DNA of 64,000 nt from Geobacillus kaustophilus (GTDB taxonomy: Bacteria; Bacillota; Bacilli; Bacillales; Anoxybacillaceae), in assembly GCF_000948285.1 (NCBI RefSeq), contig NZ_JYBP01000003.1, positions 1,302,001 through 1,366,000 on the forward strand, written 5' to 3'. The notes under the pieces are model-generated. The model was not told the origin of the DNA, did not search any database, and worked only from the letters and a program-made list of their open reading frames with translations. Below, piece after piece: positions 51,845 through 60,735 of the stretch (positions are counted from its first letter, which is position 1; each line of letters begins with the position of its first letter). Made by a program: the position numbers and the translations under genes.

Positions 51845-53257
51845 TTAAAATCCATTGTTTTCCGCCACTGTTTTCAACCAGTAGCCGCTCTTTTTGATCG
51901 TCCGTTTCAAATGATTGTCCAGGTCAACAGCGACCAATCCGTACCGGTTTTTATAGGCATTGGTCCACGACCAGTTGTCCATGAACGTCCAAAGGTGATA
52001 GCCTTTCACATTGGCTCCTTCTTCGATGGCGCGATGCACCCATTTTAAATGCTCGCGAATGAATTCAATCCGATAATCGTCATGAATCATGCCGTTTTCA
52101 TCACGGAACCGTTCTTCCCCTTCGACGCCCATACCGTTTTCGGAAATAAAGCACTCAATGTTTCCATAGTTTTCCTTGATATTGATTAAAATATCATAAA
52201 TGCCTTTTTCATAAATTTCCCAACCGCGATACGGGTTCATTTTCCGCCCCGGCATGGCATAATAATCGAAGAACCGTTCCGGCAAAAACGGGGCGTCTAG
52301 ATTCGGCATATGTTCCTTCGCCTTGACGCGGCGCGGCTGATAGTAGTTGATGCCAAGCAAATCAATCGTATTTTCTTTGATGAGTTCGCGATCGTTAGCT
52401 TCCGTCACGGGCAAAAAGCCGTGTTCAGCCAACAGCTCAATCAAATCTTGCGGGTACTCTCCTTTCACCGCGGGATCGAGGAAGCTGCGGTTAAACAACA
52501 AATCAGCAATATGCGCCGCTTTCACATCAGCCGGATGTTGGCTGCGCGGATAAGACGGCGTTAAATTCAAAATAATGCCGATTTTTCCGCCTGGTATCGC
52601 TGCTTTGCGGAAGGCGGCAACCGCTTTGGCATGGGCGATCATCGTATGGTAAGCCACCTGCACGGCGCGGCGAAAGTCAACTACATTCGGATAGTGGAAA
52701 TCATACAAATACCCGCCTTCTACGGGGACAATGGGTTCATTGTGCGTAAACCATTTTTTCACCCGATCGCCAAACAGTCGAAAACAAAGGCTGGCATAGC
52801 GAGCATAAGCATCGATAACCTCGCGATTTTCCCATCCTCCAATGTTTTGCATCGCCAGCGGCATATCAAAATGGTATAAATTTATAAAAGGTTCAATCCC
52901 GTTTGCCAGCAATTCATCGATGACCGCGTTGTAAAACCGCACCGCCTCTGGATTGACCTCACCGGCCCCATCCGGAATCAAACGCGACCATGAAATAGAA
53001 AACCGAAATGAATTATGGCCGATCTCCTTCATTAAAGCAATATCCTCTTTGTAGCGATGATAAAAATCGGATGTCACTTCTGGGCCGACGCCATGAAAAA
53101 AGCGATGAGGCTCTTGTTCATACCAATGATCCCAAATGTTCTTCCCTTTCCCGCCTTCGTTTGCCGCTCCTTCGATTTGCGTCGCGGATGTCGCACTTCC
53201 CCACCAAAATCCGGCAGGGAAGCGATAGGTGATTGGTTGCTTCGATTGTTGTTCCAT
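51845..53257 (-). CDS. GH1 glycosidase (probable 6-phospho-beta-glucosidase)
   Basis: A 470-residue family 1 glycosidase. FPAGFWWGSATSATQIEGA is the N-terminal signature, WFTHNEPIVPVEGGY holds the acid/base Glu, and ECFISENGMGVEG the nucleophile Glu. Its place as the last gene after cellobiose-type EIIB, EIIA and EIIC suggests a phosphorylated disaccharide substrate. The sequence also resembles Geobacillus and Paenibacillus beta-glucosidases, so activity on free disaccharides is possible. GGGGTGAATCACG precedes the ATG. Confidence 0.9.
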   Translation of the reverse strand: MEQQSKQPITYRFPAGFWWGSATSATQIEGAANEGGKGKNIWDHWYEQEPHRFFHGVGPEVTSDFYHRYKEDIALMKEIGHNSFRFSISWSRLIPDGAGEVNPEAVRFYNAVIDELLANGIEPFINLYHFDMPLAMQNIGGWENREVIDAYARYASLCFRLFGDRVKKWFTHNEPIVPVEGGYLYDFHYPNVVDFRRAVQVAYHTMIAHAKAVAAFRKAAIPGGKIGIILNLTPSYPRSQHPADVKAAHIADLLFNRSFLDPAVKGEYPQDLIELLAEHGFLPVTEANDRELIKENTIDLLGINYYQPRRVKAKEHMPNLDAPFLPERFFDYYAMPGRKMNPYRGWEIYEKGIYDILINIKENYGNIECFISENGMGVEGEERFRDENGMIHDDYRIEFIREHLKWVHRAIEEGANVKGYHLWTFMDNWSWTNAYKNRYGLVAVDLDNHLKRTIKKSGYWLKTVAENNGF

Positions 53258-53283
53258 CGTGATTCACCCCGTTTGCTGTATCG

Positions 53284-54603
53284 TTATGATGCGCTTTTCG
53301 TGGCGGCTTGTTCCTCTTCTCTCTCCTTTTGCAAGTTCATCCGGTCAATGAATTTTAAGAACGGGAACCAAATGACAAGCACAATCAAGAAGTTGACCAC
53401 TTGCAGCAATCCGCCGGCCAGCGAGTTCGTCGCCATAATGCCGTTGATGAAAATCGGCACCGTCCATGGCACTGCTACACCGTTGGGCGGCGGCACAAGG
53501 CCTGAGGACATCGCCAAATACGTCACCAACGTGACGACCATCGGCGCCAAAATCCACGGGACGATGACGAGCGGATTCATCACGACCGGCAAACCGAAAA
53601 TAATCGGCTCATTGACGTTAAAGATTCCCGGTCCGAGCCCGAGCTTGGCCACCTGCTTCATTTGCTTGCTCTTCATAAAGAGCAAGATGGCAAAAATGAC
53701 AGCAAGCGTCATTCCCGTTCCGCCCATGCCAACCGTGTAAATTTCAATGAACTGTTTGCTGACGACATGCGGAACTTCCCCCGTTTTCGTATACGCATTT
53801 AAGTTTTCGAGCGACAGTGTGTTCCAAATCGGATCCATCACCGAGTTGATGATGATTTGCCCGTGGAGGCCAAAAAACCATAAAATTTGCGTGACAAAAA
53901 TCGCGATGAGCGTTGGAACAATGCCGCTTCCCAGCCCAACAAGCGGAGCCTGCACTGCGTTGTAAATGACATCATGCATGTTTGTTTTAAAAATTTGTGT
54001 TACAATGATATTGACGACGAGGAAGAAGGTCAGGGTGACCACCGCCGGAATCAACGCCGCAAACGACTTCGCAACCGCCGGCGGCACCCCGGACGGCATT
54101 TTGATTGTAATATTTTTTTGCACAATCTTCCGGTAAATTTCCCCAGCGACAAATGCGGTAATCATGCCAAGAAACATCCCTTTCGCCCCTAGGCGGTCGA
54201 GTGGGATGACTCCTTGCACAGCCTCTTTCCCTTCAACCTGCAAAACGAATGGCGTCAACAAGAGAAAAGAAGCTAAAGCGATCGCACCGCCGAAAATCCC
54301 TTCGACTTCATAACTTTTCGATAAATAGTAGCCAATGCCAAACACGACGAAAATCGTCATCACGCCCATTGTTGCATTTGGTGCAACACCGAGCATCTCT
54401 TTGAGCGTATTGAGGCTGTTTTCACCCATCACCTTGTCCAAAAACGGCAAGTTGGCGATGACGACCGCGATCGAACCGAAAATCGTCAACGGAAACGCCA
54501 ACATAAACGCGTCGCGCAACACTTGCAAATAACGGCTATTGTTCAACTTTCCTGCGATCGGAACGAGCACTTTGCTTAATTTTTCAAATAATGTTTGGTT
54601 CAT
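53284..54603 (-). CDS. celB: PTS cellobiose/lichenan-type EIIC
   Basis: A 439-residue membrane permease with about ten TM helices. FGLHGQIIINSVMDPIWNTL and LGLGPGIFNVNEPIIFGLP are the EIIC signature motifs for beta-glucoside disaccharides, including the sugar-binding Glu in NEP. It moves the sugar while EIIB phosphorylates it. AAGGGGGC precedes the ATG at 54603; a TTG one codon earlier is possible. Middle gene of IIB-IIA-IIC-GH1. Confidence 0.93.
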   Translation of the reverse strand: MNQTLFEKLSKVLVPIAGKLNNSRYLQVLRDAFMLAFPLTIFGSIAVVIANLPFLDKVMGENSLNTLKEMLGVAPNATMGVMTIFVVFGIGYYLSKSYEVEGIFGGAIALASFLLLTPFVLQVEGKEAVQGVIPLDRLGAKGMFLGMITAFVAGEIYRKIVQKNITIKMPSGVPPAVAKSFAALIPAVVTLTFFLVVNIIVTQIFKTNMHDVIYNAVQAPLVGLGSGIVPTLIAIFVTQILWFFGLHGQIIINSVMDPIWNTLSLENLNAYTKTGEVPHVVSKQFIEIYTVGMGGTGMTLAVIFAILLFMKSKQMKQVAKLGLGPGIFNVNEPIIFGLPVVMNPLVIVPWILAPMVVTLVTYLAMSSGLVPPPNGVAVPWTVPIFINGIMATNSLAGGLLQVVNFLIVLVIWFPFLKFIDRMNLQKEREEEQAATKSAS

Positions 54604-54617
54604 CAAGCAGCCCCCTT

Positions 54618-54950
54618 TTATAGATTTCGTTCTTTCAACAGCGCAAGCATTTCTTTTACAATTTCTTTCATCGCCAGCGTTGACATGACATGGTCTTCCG
54701 CATGCATAAGAAGCAACGTAAGATTTGTTTCTTCTCCGCCCGCTTCTTTTTGAATGAGCTGAAAATGAACATCGTGGGCGACGCTTAAATCTTGTTCTGC
54801 TTCTTGGATCAGCCGTTCCGCCTCCCTAGTTTGGCCCACCCGATATTCGCGGATGGCTTGGACGATTTTGCTGCGAGCATTGCCGCTATGCAAAATCAAC
54901 TGGAAAGCGACTTGTTCATTGGTGAGTTGATTGACATCGATTTTTTCCAT
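54618..54950 (-). CDS. celC: PTS cellobiose/lactose-type EIIA
   Basis: A 110-residue three-helix protein. HDVHFQLIQKE and LLLMHAEDHVMSTLAMKEI hold the conserved His, the latter including the phospho-His region. It relays phosphate from HPr to EIIB. It starts directly after EIIB (1 base between) and ends 14 bases before EIIC. Confidence 0.92.
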   Translation of the reverse strand: MEKIDVNQLTNEQVAFQLILHSGNARSKIVQAIREYRVGQTREAERLIQEAEQDLSVAHDVHFQLIQKEAGGEETNLTLLLMHAEDHVMSTLAMKEIVKEMLALLKERNL

Positions 54951-54951
54951 C

Positions 54952-55263
54952 TCACTTGTCCTCCATCAATTTTAATGCCTGCTCGTAAACTTTTTTGCCA
55001 TCCGCCATTCCGTAAGCGACCATGTCAATGACATCGACTTGAATCCCGTATTTTTGCGCTTCTTTTTGCAATTCCTCTTTCAAGAAGCTCATTTGTGGAC
55101 CAATAAGGACGACATCGGCTTTGGCCATCTCTTTTTTCGCCTGATCTTGGCCGACCGCCCAAATTTCTGCCTCATCACCGATGGATTTGGCGTACTCCTG
55201 CATTTTCGTCACTAACAAGCTTGTCGACATCCCAGAACTGCACGCCAGCAAAATCCGCTTCAT
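54952..55263 (-). CDS. celA: PTS cellobiose/lactose-type EIIB
   Basis: A 103-residue Rossmann-like protein. ILLACSSGMSTSLLVTKM at the N-terminus carries the phospho-Cys, and DVVLIGPQMSFLKEEL is typical. First gene of the operon. GGGGAGGAATGAACG precedes the ATG. Confidence 0.93.
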   Translation of the reverse strand: MKRILLACSSGMSTSLLVTKMQEYAKSIGDEAEIWAVGQDQAKKEMAKADVVLIGPQMSFLKEELQKEAQKYGIQVDVIDMVAYGMADGKKVYEQALKLMEDK

Positions 55264-55298
55264 CGTTCATTCCTCCCCTTTGCATTTAGTTAAACAAA

Positions 55299-55346
55299 TG
55301 ATATCGTTTTCAATTTAAATTATATACCTTTAATTTTATTTGTCTA
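55299..55346 (-). promoter_or_regulatory. Promoter and cre site of the cellobiose PTS operon
   Basis: On the minus strand, TAGACA (55341-55346) and TATAAT (55319-55324) are 16 bases apart. TGATATCGTTTTCA at 55299-55312 matches the CcpA cre pattern at its key bases and would cover the transcription start, the usual position for glucose repression. Confidence 0.55.
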
Positions 55347-55411
55347 GTCATTTAATGAAAAAGATTAATATTTTTAATTTCCTCCCTTTAATCGTGCAGC
55401 CAAAAAAAACA

Positions 55412-55436
55412 GCGCGCACAGACTTGCTATGCGCGC
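55412..55436 (-). terminator. Terminator of tnrA
   Basis: GCGCGCA/TGCGCGC stem followed by a run of T on the minus strand. It lies about 100 bases past the tnrA stop. The bases between (55437-55539) show no gene. Confidence 0.75.
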
Positions 55437-55539
55437 AAATACCTATGGATCTCTCTGCCCATTATCCCTAGTCGGCAACGCTGCTGGTTGCACCACACCG
55501 GCATGCAGCCTAGCGGTCTTCTGTATGCGAAACAACCTT

Positions 55540-55845
55540 TCAAGAACGCATCCGAAAATGCGCATTCATTTGCCCTTTTAACATCCGCTCGCGCAGCTCT
55601 TTCGTCATCTCCTGGCGGATTTCCCACGTTGATACACCTTCCTCGCGTTGGTTGGCGATTCTCATCAACTGTTCCACATCGGCGAACGAATATTTGCGAA
55701 TTCCTTTGGAACGGTCAGGGAACACAAGCTTCCGTTCCTCGTAATAACGAATTTGTCGCTGCGACAGCCCGGTCAGTTCGCTGACGACACCGATCGAAAT
55801 GACTTTTTTATATTTGTAATGATCCTCTTGCGGATGAGCAACCAT
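55540..55845 (-). CDS. tnrA: MerR-family nitrogen regulator TnrA
   Basis: A 101-residue regulator. The DNA-binding part [20 protein letters not shown] followed by YEERKLVFP, and [20 protein letters not shown], matches TnrA/GlnR. The short C-terminus ending [11 protein letters not shown] is the TnrA tail that binds feedback-inhibited glutamine synthetase; GlnR would be longer. There is no glnA next to it, also as for tnrA. The ATG at 55845 follows GAGGTGAGGAAA. A TnrA/GlnR-type box lies over its likely transcription start. Confidence 0.9.
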   Translation of the reverse strand: MVAHPQEDHYKYKKVISIGVVSELTGLSQRQIRYYEERKLVFPDRSKGIRKYSFADVEQLMRIANQREEGVSTWEIRQEMTKELRERMLKGQMNAHFRMRS

Positions 55846-55860
55846 TTTCCTCACCTCATT

Positions 55861-55886
55861 ACGTTACTTTTTCTAACGTAATTATA
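55861..55886 (-). promoter_or_regulatory. TnrA/GlnR box and -10 of tnrA
   Basis: CGTTA-N7-TAACG at 55862-55878 differs from TGTNA-N7-TNACA only in the two outer bases. TATAAT (minus strand, 55881-55886) is directly upstream, so the box would cover the start point, a repression layout. Confidence 0.6.
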
Positions 55887-56025
55887 CAAAAAATAACGAT
55901 TCTTCGCTAAATTTTGTAAATAAAATTAACATATTTTTTAAATTTCCTGTAAATGAGCTTAACACGTTCGCTGTAGACTGAAGAAAAAGATGATATCGTA
56001 AAGGTAAAAACAGGGAGGGAGATGA

Positions 56026-56241
56026 ATGGGAACTTGGATGCGAAGCGCAGTGCGGAAGAAAAAGCAGTTTTACATCGAACGGCTGATGCAGTTCGGCTTA
56101 GCCACTGACCGAGAGCGGCTCGAAGAGTGGACGATGGCCGAACTGCGCCGCGAATATGAGCGATTCCATCCCACCCACACCATGGAAGGAGGACGCCGCC
56201 ATGGACAAACAAGCACTCGAACTAGCGAAGCGCATCATTGA
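56026..56241 (+). CDS. FbpA-like small basic protein
   Basis: A 71-residue protein. Its N-terminal half (MRSAVRKKKQFYIERLMQFG and MAELRREYERF) fits the Fur-regulated basic protein A family, small proteins of the Bacillus iron-sparing response. The tail is His/Arg-rich. GGGAGGGAG precedes the ATG. I see no clear Fur box upstream, so the iron link rests on family only. It overlaps the next gene by 41 bases. Confidence 0.65.
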   Translation: MGTWMRSAVRKKKQFYIERLMQFGLATDRERLEEWTMAELRREYERFHPTHTMEGGRRHGQTSTRTSEAHH

Positions 56242-56338
56242 ACTTGACCTCGAGCGCGACGCCATGTTTGAACAGCTGATCGCGCTCGTCGGCAATCAAG
56301 CGGATGAACTGCTTCGTTTTTTGCAAAACCGATTGTAA
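56201..56338 (+). CDS. Small hypothetical protein, 45 residues
   Basis: A short, all-helical acidic protein (MDKQALELAKRIIELDLERD then EQLIALVGNQADELLRFL). GGAAGGAGGAC precedes the ATG at 56201, well inside the FbpA-like gene. The start-within-gene layout and shared terminator suggest coupled expression with the FbpA-like protein. Function unknown. Confidence 0.6.
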   Translation: MDKQALELAKRIIELDLERDAMFEQLIALVGNQADELLRFLQNRL

Positions 56339-56351
56339 AACGATCGCAAAT

Positions 56352-56388
56352 GAGAAAGTGCCCTGAATTTCTTCACGGGCACCTTCTC
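56352..56388. terminator. Terminator between the FbpA-like pair and ohr
   Basis: GAGAAAGTGCCC/GGGCACCTTCTC stem with one mismatch between convergent units. Confidence 0.75.
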
Positions 56389-56394
56389 TCATCA

Positions 56395-56814
56395 TCATTC
56401 TTCAACAGAAAGCGTTACATCGATATTTCCACGAACGGCTTTGGAATACGGGCACACTTGATGGGCTGCATGCACAAGCTCTTCAGCCGTCTGGCGATCG
56501 ACCCCCAAAACGTGCACCCGAAGAACAACGGCCAACTGAAAGCCGCCATCCGCCTCATCTTTTCCAAGAATCACTTGAGCCGTCACTTCCGTTCCTTCCA
56601 CCTTCACCTTTCTTTGGCGGATGACTAAATTCAATGCGCTGTCAAAACAAGCGGCATACCCAGCGGCAAACAACTGTTCAGGATTCGTGGCGCCCCCTGG
56701 CCCTCCAAGTTCTTTCGGCATTTTGACGTCTAACGAAAGCACCCCATCGTTAGACACAACTTTCCCATTCCGCCCACCTTGCGCTTTCACTGACGTCTGA
56801 TACAGTGGCTGCAT
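56395..56814 (-). CDS. ohr: Organic hydroperoxide resistance protein (OsmC family)
   Basis: A 139-residue thiol peroxidase. The two active Cys are in AAGYAACFDSALN and HQVCPYSKAVRGN, and RNGKVVSNDGVLSLDVKMP is the N-terminal signature. It reduces organic hydroperoxides using lipoylated proteins. GAGAGGAGAAACGGAAT precedes the ATG at 56814. A perfect OhrR-type palindrome lies 21 bases upstream of the start. Confidence 0.94.
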   Translation of the reverse strand: MQPLYQTSVKAQGGRNGKVVSNDGVLSLDVKMPKELGGPGGATNPEQLFAAGYAACFDSALNLVIRQRKVKVEGTEVTAQVILGKDEADGGFQLAVVLRVHVLGVDRQTAEELVHAAHQVCPYSKAVRGNIDVTLSVEE

Positions 56815-56834
56815 ATTCCGTTTCTCCTCTCTCG

Positions 56835-56858
56835 AATTAAATTGTACACAATTTAATT
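56835..56858. promoter_or_regulatory. OhrR operator
   Basis: Perfect inverted repeat AATTAAATTGT / ACAATTTAATT with a two-base centre. It closely resembles the Bacillus OhrR operator and lies between ohrR and ohr. Confidence 0.8.
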
Positions 56859-56887
56859 TTAAAAAATATAACACAAAAACACAAGAT

Positions 56888-57346
56888 TTAATTTGACCAT
56901 GAAGAATGTTGTTCATCATTCAGCCGCACAAGCAACGACCGCAGCAGCACCAACAATTCGCTCCACTCTTTATTGGAAAGCCCCACTCGTTTGACAATTT
57001 CTTCTGGTATGCATTGTGCCTTTTGTTTGATTTTCTCGCCCTGTTCTGTTAAAATAACGCGCACAACTCGTTCGTCTTCTGACGATCTCAACCGTTGAAC
57101 GAGACCATTCTCCTCCATTCTTTTCAACATTGGCGTTAGTGTGCCGGAATCCAAATACAATCGTTTTCCAAGCTCTTTCATCGTCGTCTCCCCTTGTTCC
57201 CACAACACGAGCAAAACGAGATATTGGGGGTATGTAATCCCTATTTTTTCAAGAAAAGGACGATATAACTTCGTCAATTCACGAGAACAAGCATAAATGG
57301 CAAAACAAAGCTGATGGTCTAAACGCAGCGCATGATCATTTGACAC
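56888..57346 (-). CDS. ohrR: MarR-family organic peroxide sensor
   Basis: A 152-residue MarR-type repressor. The redox Cys is in LDHQLCFAIYACSREL at about residues 9-24. The winged helix includes MKELGKRLYLDSGTLTPMLK and RSSEDERVVRVILTEQG. Peroxides oxidise the Cys and release the DNA, inducing ohr just downstream. GTG at 57346 follows GGAGGAAGG; an ATG five codons earlier lies on top of that site. Confidence 0.93.
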   Translation of the reverse strand: MSNDHALRLDHQLCFAIYACSRELTKLYRPFLEKIGITYPQYLVLLVLWEQGETTMKELGKRLYLDSGTLTPMLKRMEENGLVQRLRSSEDERVVRVILTEQGEKIKQKAQCIPEEIVKRVGLSNKEWSELLVLLRSLLVRLNDEQHSSWSN

Positions 57347-57459
57347 GATTCCTTCCTCCATTTCTTTTCAAGGTTGGACACCCGCCTCCTTCTCCCTATT
57401 ATATCGATCCTCCTCTCCGTCTAAAACCCGTTGGAGGCTTTCCGAAGGAAGATGATTAA

Positions 57460-57497
57460 GAAGGCTCTGTCTTTTCCTTACAGAGGAGAGAGCCTTC
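57460..57497. repeat. Isolated hairpin in the ohrR-nas gap
   Basis: GAAGGCTCT/AGAGCCTTC around an inner CTGT/ACAG. No T-run of note. The rest of 57347-57650 shows no gene. Confidence 0.4.
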
Positions 57498-57650
57498 CGA
57501 AATCAGTGCCAAGAATGGAAAAACTTAAGAAACGCCGCAAAATCGCCCCCTCATTGTCAATTTAAAGAAAGGACTGTTTTCCACCAGCTTTTTTTCGTTC
57601 CATCAAGAGATTTCTTTTGAAAGTTTCCTACATCTTTTTAGGAGCACCAT

Positions 57651-58765
57651 TCATTCTGCTGCTTTTTGAGAGAAAGGTTCGACCGCAACCGTCGTCCCTT
57701 GAAGGCGACGAGCAACCATCACCGCGATCATGAAAACGAAAGCAAGCATCCAAAATCCATACGCCGAAGAACCGCTCCATTGCTTCATCACCCCGAGCAC
57801 GTTCGGCAGCAAAACCCTCCCAGTCCGCCAGCGGCGCCAATGATGCCTGTCAACAAGCCGACTTCTTTCGGAAACCACGTCGGAACAACTTGGAACAACG
57901 CGCCGTTCGCCGCGCCAAAACAAAGGAAAAGAGCAACCATCAATCCGAACAGGACGAAAAGAGACGGCAATGTGCCGATGCAAGCCAGCAACAAAGTCCC
58001 AGCGGCAAACAACAAGGAAAGAAGCCGCATTCCCCCGATCCGGTCGGCGATGTAGCCGCCAATCGGCCGGATGAAACTGCCAGCGAACACAACGGCGGTG
58101 ACGAAATCGCCGGCCGTGACTTTGCTGACGCCGTATTCATCAAAGAAGAAAATGCCGAGGTAACCCGTCAATCCAACAAAACCGCCGAATGACAAACTGT
58201 AAAAGAAACAAAACAGCCATGATTCTTTGCGGCAAAGGACGGTTCCGTATTCGCGCATGGGTACGGGCTTCGACGCTGTCGGACATTCACGCGCCAGCCA
58301 AGCGAACAAAAGGAAGACGACAACAAGCGGCACCGAACACCGCGTTCCATCCATACGCTTCCGCCAGCCGCGGGCCAAACAATGTCGCCAGCACCGTTCC
58401 GCTGTTGCCCGCCCCGGCGATCCCCATGGCCAGCCCTTGGTATTCTTTCGGATACCAGCGGCTTGCAAGCGGCAAGGCAACGGCAAAGCTGGCTCCACCT
58501 ACGCCAAGCAAAAACCCGAGCCTATATACATCCGACATATGATCAGCGAACTGCCATCCCCACACAAGCGGCATAGCCGTCACCGCCATGCCGAACAATC
58601 CGGCCCGCTTCCCGCCCCAGCGGTCCGCCAACACCCCCATCGGAATGCGAAGCAGCGCCCCGCCCAACACTGGAATGGCGACCATCAGCCCTTTTTCCGC
58701 CGGTGTGAGCGCAAACTGTTCCGCGACAAACACCCCGAGCGCACCAAGCTTCGATAGCCCGGCAG
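57651..58765 (-). pseudogene. nasA: Nitrate/nitrite MFS transporter, 5'-truncated and frameshifted
   Basis: Three overlapping reading-frame pieces make up most of a NarK/NasA transporter. The first starts abruptly at LGALGVFVAEQFALTPAEKG and includes GGALLRIPMGVLADRWGGKR, the MFS loop. A frameshift near 58,330 leads to GFVGLTGYLGIFFFDEYGVS and VVPTWFPKEVGLLTGIIGAA, the nitrate-signature region. A second frameshift near 57,830 leads to the last helix. The first TM helix and start are missing because the sequence joins a nitrate reductase fragment. It cannot give a working transporter. Confidence 0.88.
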
Positions 58766-60370
58766 CTGGTCCGCTTTTTGCCCATGCTCGCGGCCGCCTT
58801 GTCCGTTCCCTTGCCCGGTGATCGATCCAAAACCCGAACCGGGCCGGCCGATTTTCCCTGTCGCCAATACGACATTAATCCAGTGTCTGACCGCCGCATA
58901 GCCGTCCGCTTGCTGTTCAAGGCCGCGGGCGGTGAGCACGATCGCTTCGGCCGCCTCCCCGTACTTTCGTGCCGCCAAGCGGATCTTCTCGGCCGGCACG
59001 TCGGTCACCCGGACGATCTCGTCCATATCCACCGCTTCCATCTGCTGTTTCCATTCGGCAAACCCAACCGTCCGTTCACGCACAAATGTTTCATCAATAT
59101 ATCCTTCTTTGAGCAACACTTTCCCAATGCCGATGGCCAACGCCACATCCGTTCCGGGTTTAAGCGGCAGATGCAAATCCGCCAACGCCGCCGTTTTCGT
59201 TTCCCGCGGATCCACCACGATGATAAAAGCTCCGTTTTTCTTCGCTTCGTAAAAATACGGCATCAACGTCGGCTGGCATTCGGCGATATTGGTCCCAGCC
59301 AAAATGATCGTACGAGCGAGAGGAATATCGGACAACGGATTCGTCAACTCACGGTCAAGACCGAATGCGTCGTTCATGGCAGCAGCGGCCGCCGACATGC
59401 AAAAACGGCCGTTGTAGTCGATGTACCGCGTCTTGAGCGCCACGCAGGCAAATTTCCCAAGCAAATACGCCTCCTCGTTCGTCAATCCTTGTTCATAAAG
59501 CGGGGCGACCAAGCCGTAGACAACGCCGCGATGTTCTGCGCACTCGCCAACCGCGTAAATGTGCGGCACACTCGTTTCCAAGTAGTCATTGACAACGATT
59601 CCTCGATTCACCTCAATGCCGCTTCTCCGTGCTAAATCAACATTCGGACGAATGCCGACCGCCATCACCACCAAGTCGGCGGCAATGGACGTACCGTCCT
59701 TAAATCGCACTCCTTCCACACGGCCGTTGCCGAACAATTCGGCCGTCTCTTTGCGAAGTAAAAAGTTCATCCCTTGTTTCTCCAGCTCCCGCTGCAACAG
59801 CTTCGAAGCGGTGGGATCAAGCTGACGCTCCATCAAATAATCAAAAATGTGGATGACATCAACGTCCATCCCTAAGTTGAGCAACCCGCGCGCTACCTCT
59901 AAGCCAAGCAAGCCGCCGCCGATGACCGCCGCTTTTTTGTACGTCTTCGCATATTCGATCATCCGCTCGCAATCTTGGATATCGCGAAACGCCGTCACCC
60001 CGGGCAAATCGGCTCCCGGCACCGGCAAGATAAACGGGTTCGAACCCGTGGCTAAAATCAATTCATCGTATTCGACTACCCGCCCGCGGTCAGTCCGGAC
60101 AAGCCGCTCTTCGTGATCGATGTCCGTCACCGTTTCGCCGGCAAGCAGCCGAATGCCGTTTTGTTCGTACCATTCCCAACTGTTCAAGGTAATGTCATCA
60201 AGGCGCGTATCTCCTTGTAGCACCTTTGACAACAAAATCCGGTTATAGTTCGGATGCGGTTCGCTGCCAAAAATCGTGATCTCAAACGCCTCACGGTCGA
60301 GTTTTAAAATCTCCTCGATGCAGCGAACCCCCGCCATGCCGTTGCCGATTAACACGAGTTTTCGTTTCAC
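58685..60370 (-). pseudogene. In-frame deletion fusion of nasB/nasD-type FAD domain with nitrate reductase nasC
   Basis: A 561-codon open frame made of two gene pieces. Residues 1-295 are the FAD/NAD(P)H part of an assimilatory NasB/NasD protein (LVLIGNGMAGVRCIEEIL, ILATGSNPFILPVPGA, VIGGGLLGLEVARGL, IYAVGECAEHRG). At residue 296 (near 59,485) it jumps into the middle of the molybdopterin nitrate reductase NasC (YIDYNGRFCMSAAAAAMNDA, LAGTNIAECQPTLMPYF, ITGQGNGQGGREHGQKADQL). It lacks the NasC 4Fe-4S domain and C-terminus and all Fe-S/siroheme parts of NasB/D. About 20 foreign residues end it near 58,747, where nasA begins. Confidence 0.88.
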
Positions 60371-60414
60371 GTCGCCATCCCTCCATCTTCATCCCGTGTT
60401 CCACTTTCTCACTG

Positions 60415-60492
60415 TTAACGATGCAGCCAAAGCCGGATCGTCATCACCAGCAGCCCCCATAATCCGACCGCTCTTGTTCGCATCACCCTCAT
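60415..60492 (-). CDS. Possible 25-residue leader ORF before the nas fusion
   Basis: Starts MRVMRTRAVGLWGLLVMTIR after AAGGGGGAAT and ends 44 bases before the fusion gene. It is basic and hydrophobic. It may be a leader peptide of the original nas operon or chance. Confidence 0.3.
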   Translation of the reverse strand: MRVMRTRAVGLWGLLVMTIRLWLHR

Positions 60493-60637
60493 ATTCCCCC
60501 TTTGCCTTGGTTGTGCCCATCATATCATGCCAAAAACGAAGCATGCATTTTTACGTAAGATTATATAACACAATTTTAACAAAAAACATGAGTAATCGCA
60601 TAAAAATCAGAATTAATATACGGATTCATCATAATAA

Positions 60638-60654
60638 CGTAACTTTTTATAACA
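60638..60654 (-). promoter_or_regulatory. TnrA box upstream of the nas locus
   Basis: On the minus strand TGTTA-TAAAAAG-TTACG matches TGTNA-N7-TNACA in all but one fixed position. It is about 270 bases upstream of the fusion gene, and a TATATT lies about 28 bases downstream. This is where TnrA would switch on nitrate assimilation under nitrogen limitation. Confidence 0.65.
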
Positions 60655-60671
60655 TAAAAAGATGCACAAAA

Positions 60672-60706
60672 AAGCGGCCTTCCGTCTGGTGGAGCGGAGG
60701 CCGCTT
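60672..60706 (-). terminator. Terminator of the thioesterase / DnaA-domain operon
   Basis: AAGCGGCCT/AGGCCGCTT stem followed by TTTTTT on the minus strand. Confidence 0.88.
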
Positions 60707-60735
60707 CTTATTGGAGGTTGCTCATTAGGGGGACA

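Noticed and set aside
57651-57983. A separate small membrane gene
   Set aside because: It is the last helix of the frameshifted NasA transporter, not an independent gene.
58685-60370. Functional NAD(P)H nitrite reductase
   Set aside because: Only the FAD half is present; the siroheme and Fe-S domains are missing and the rest is nitrate reductase sequence.
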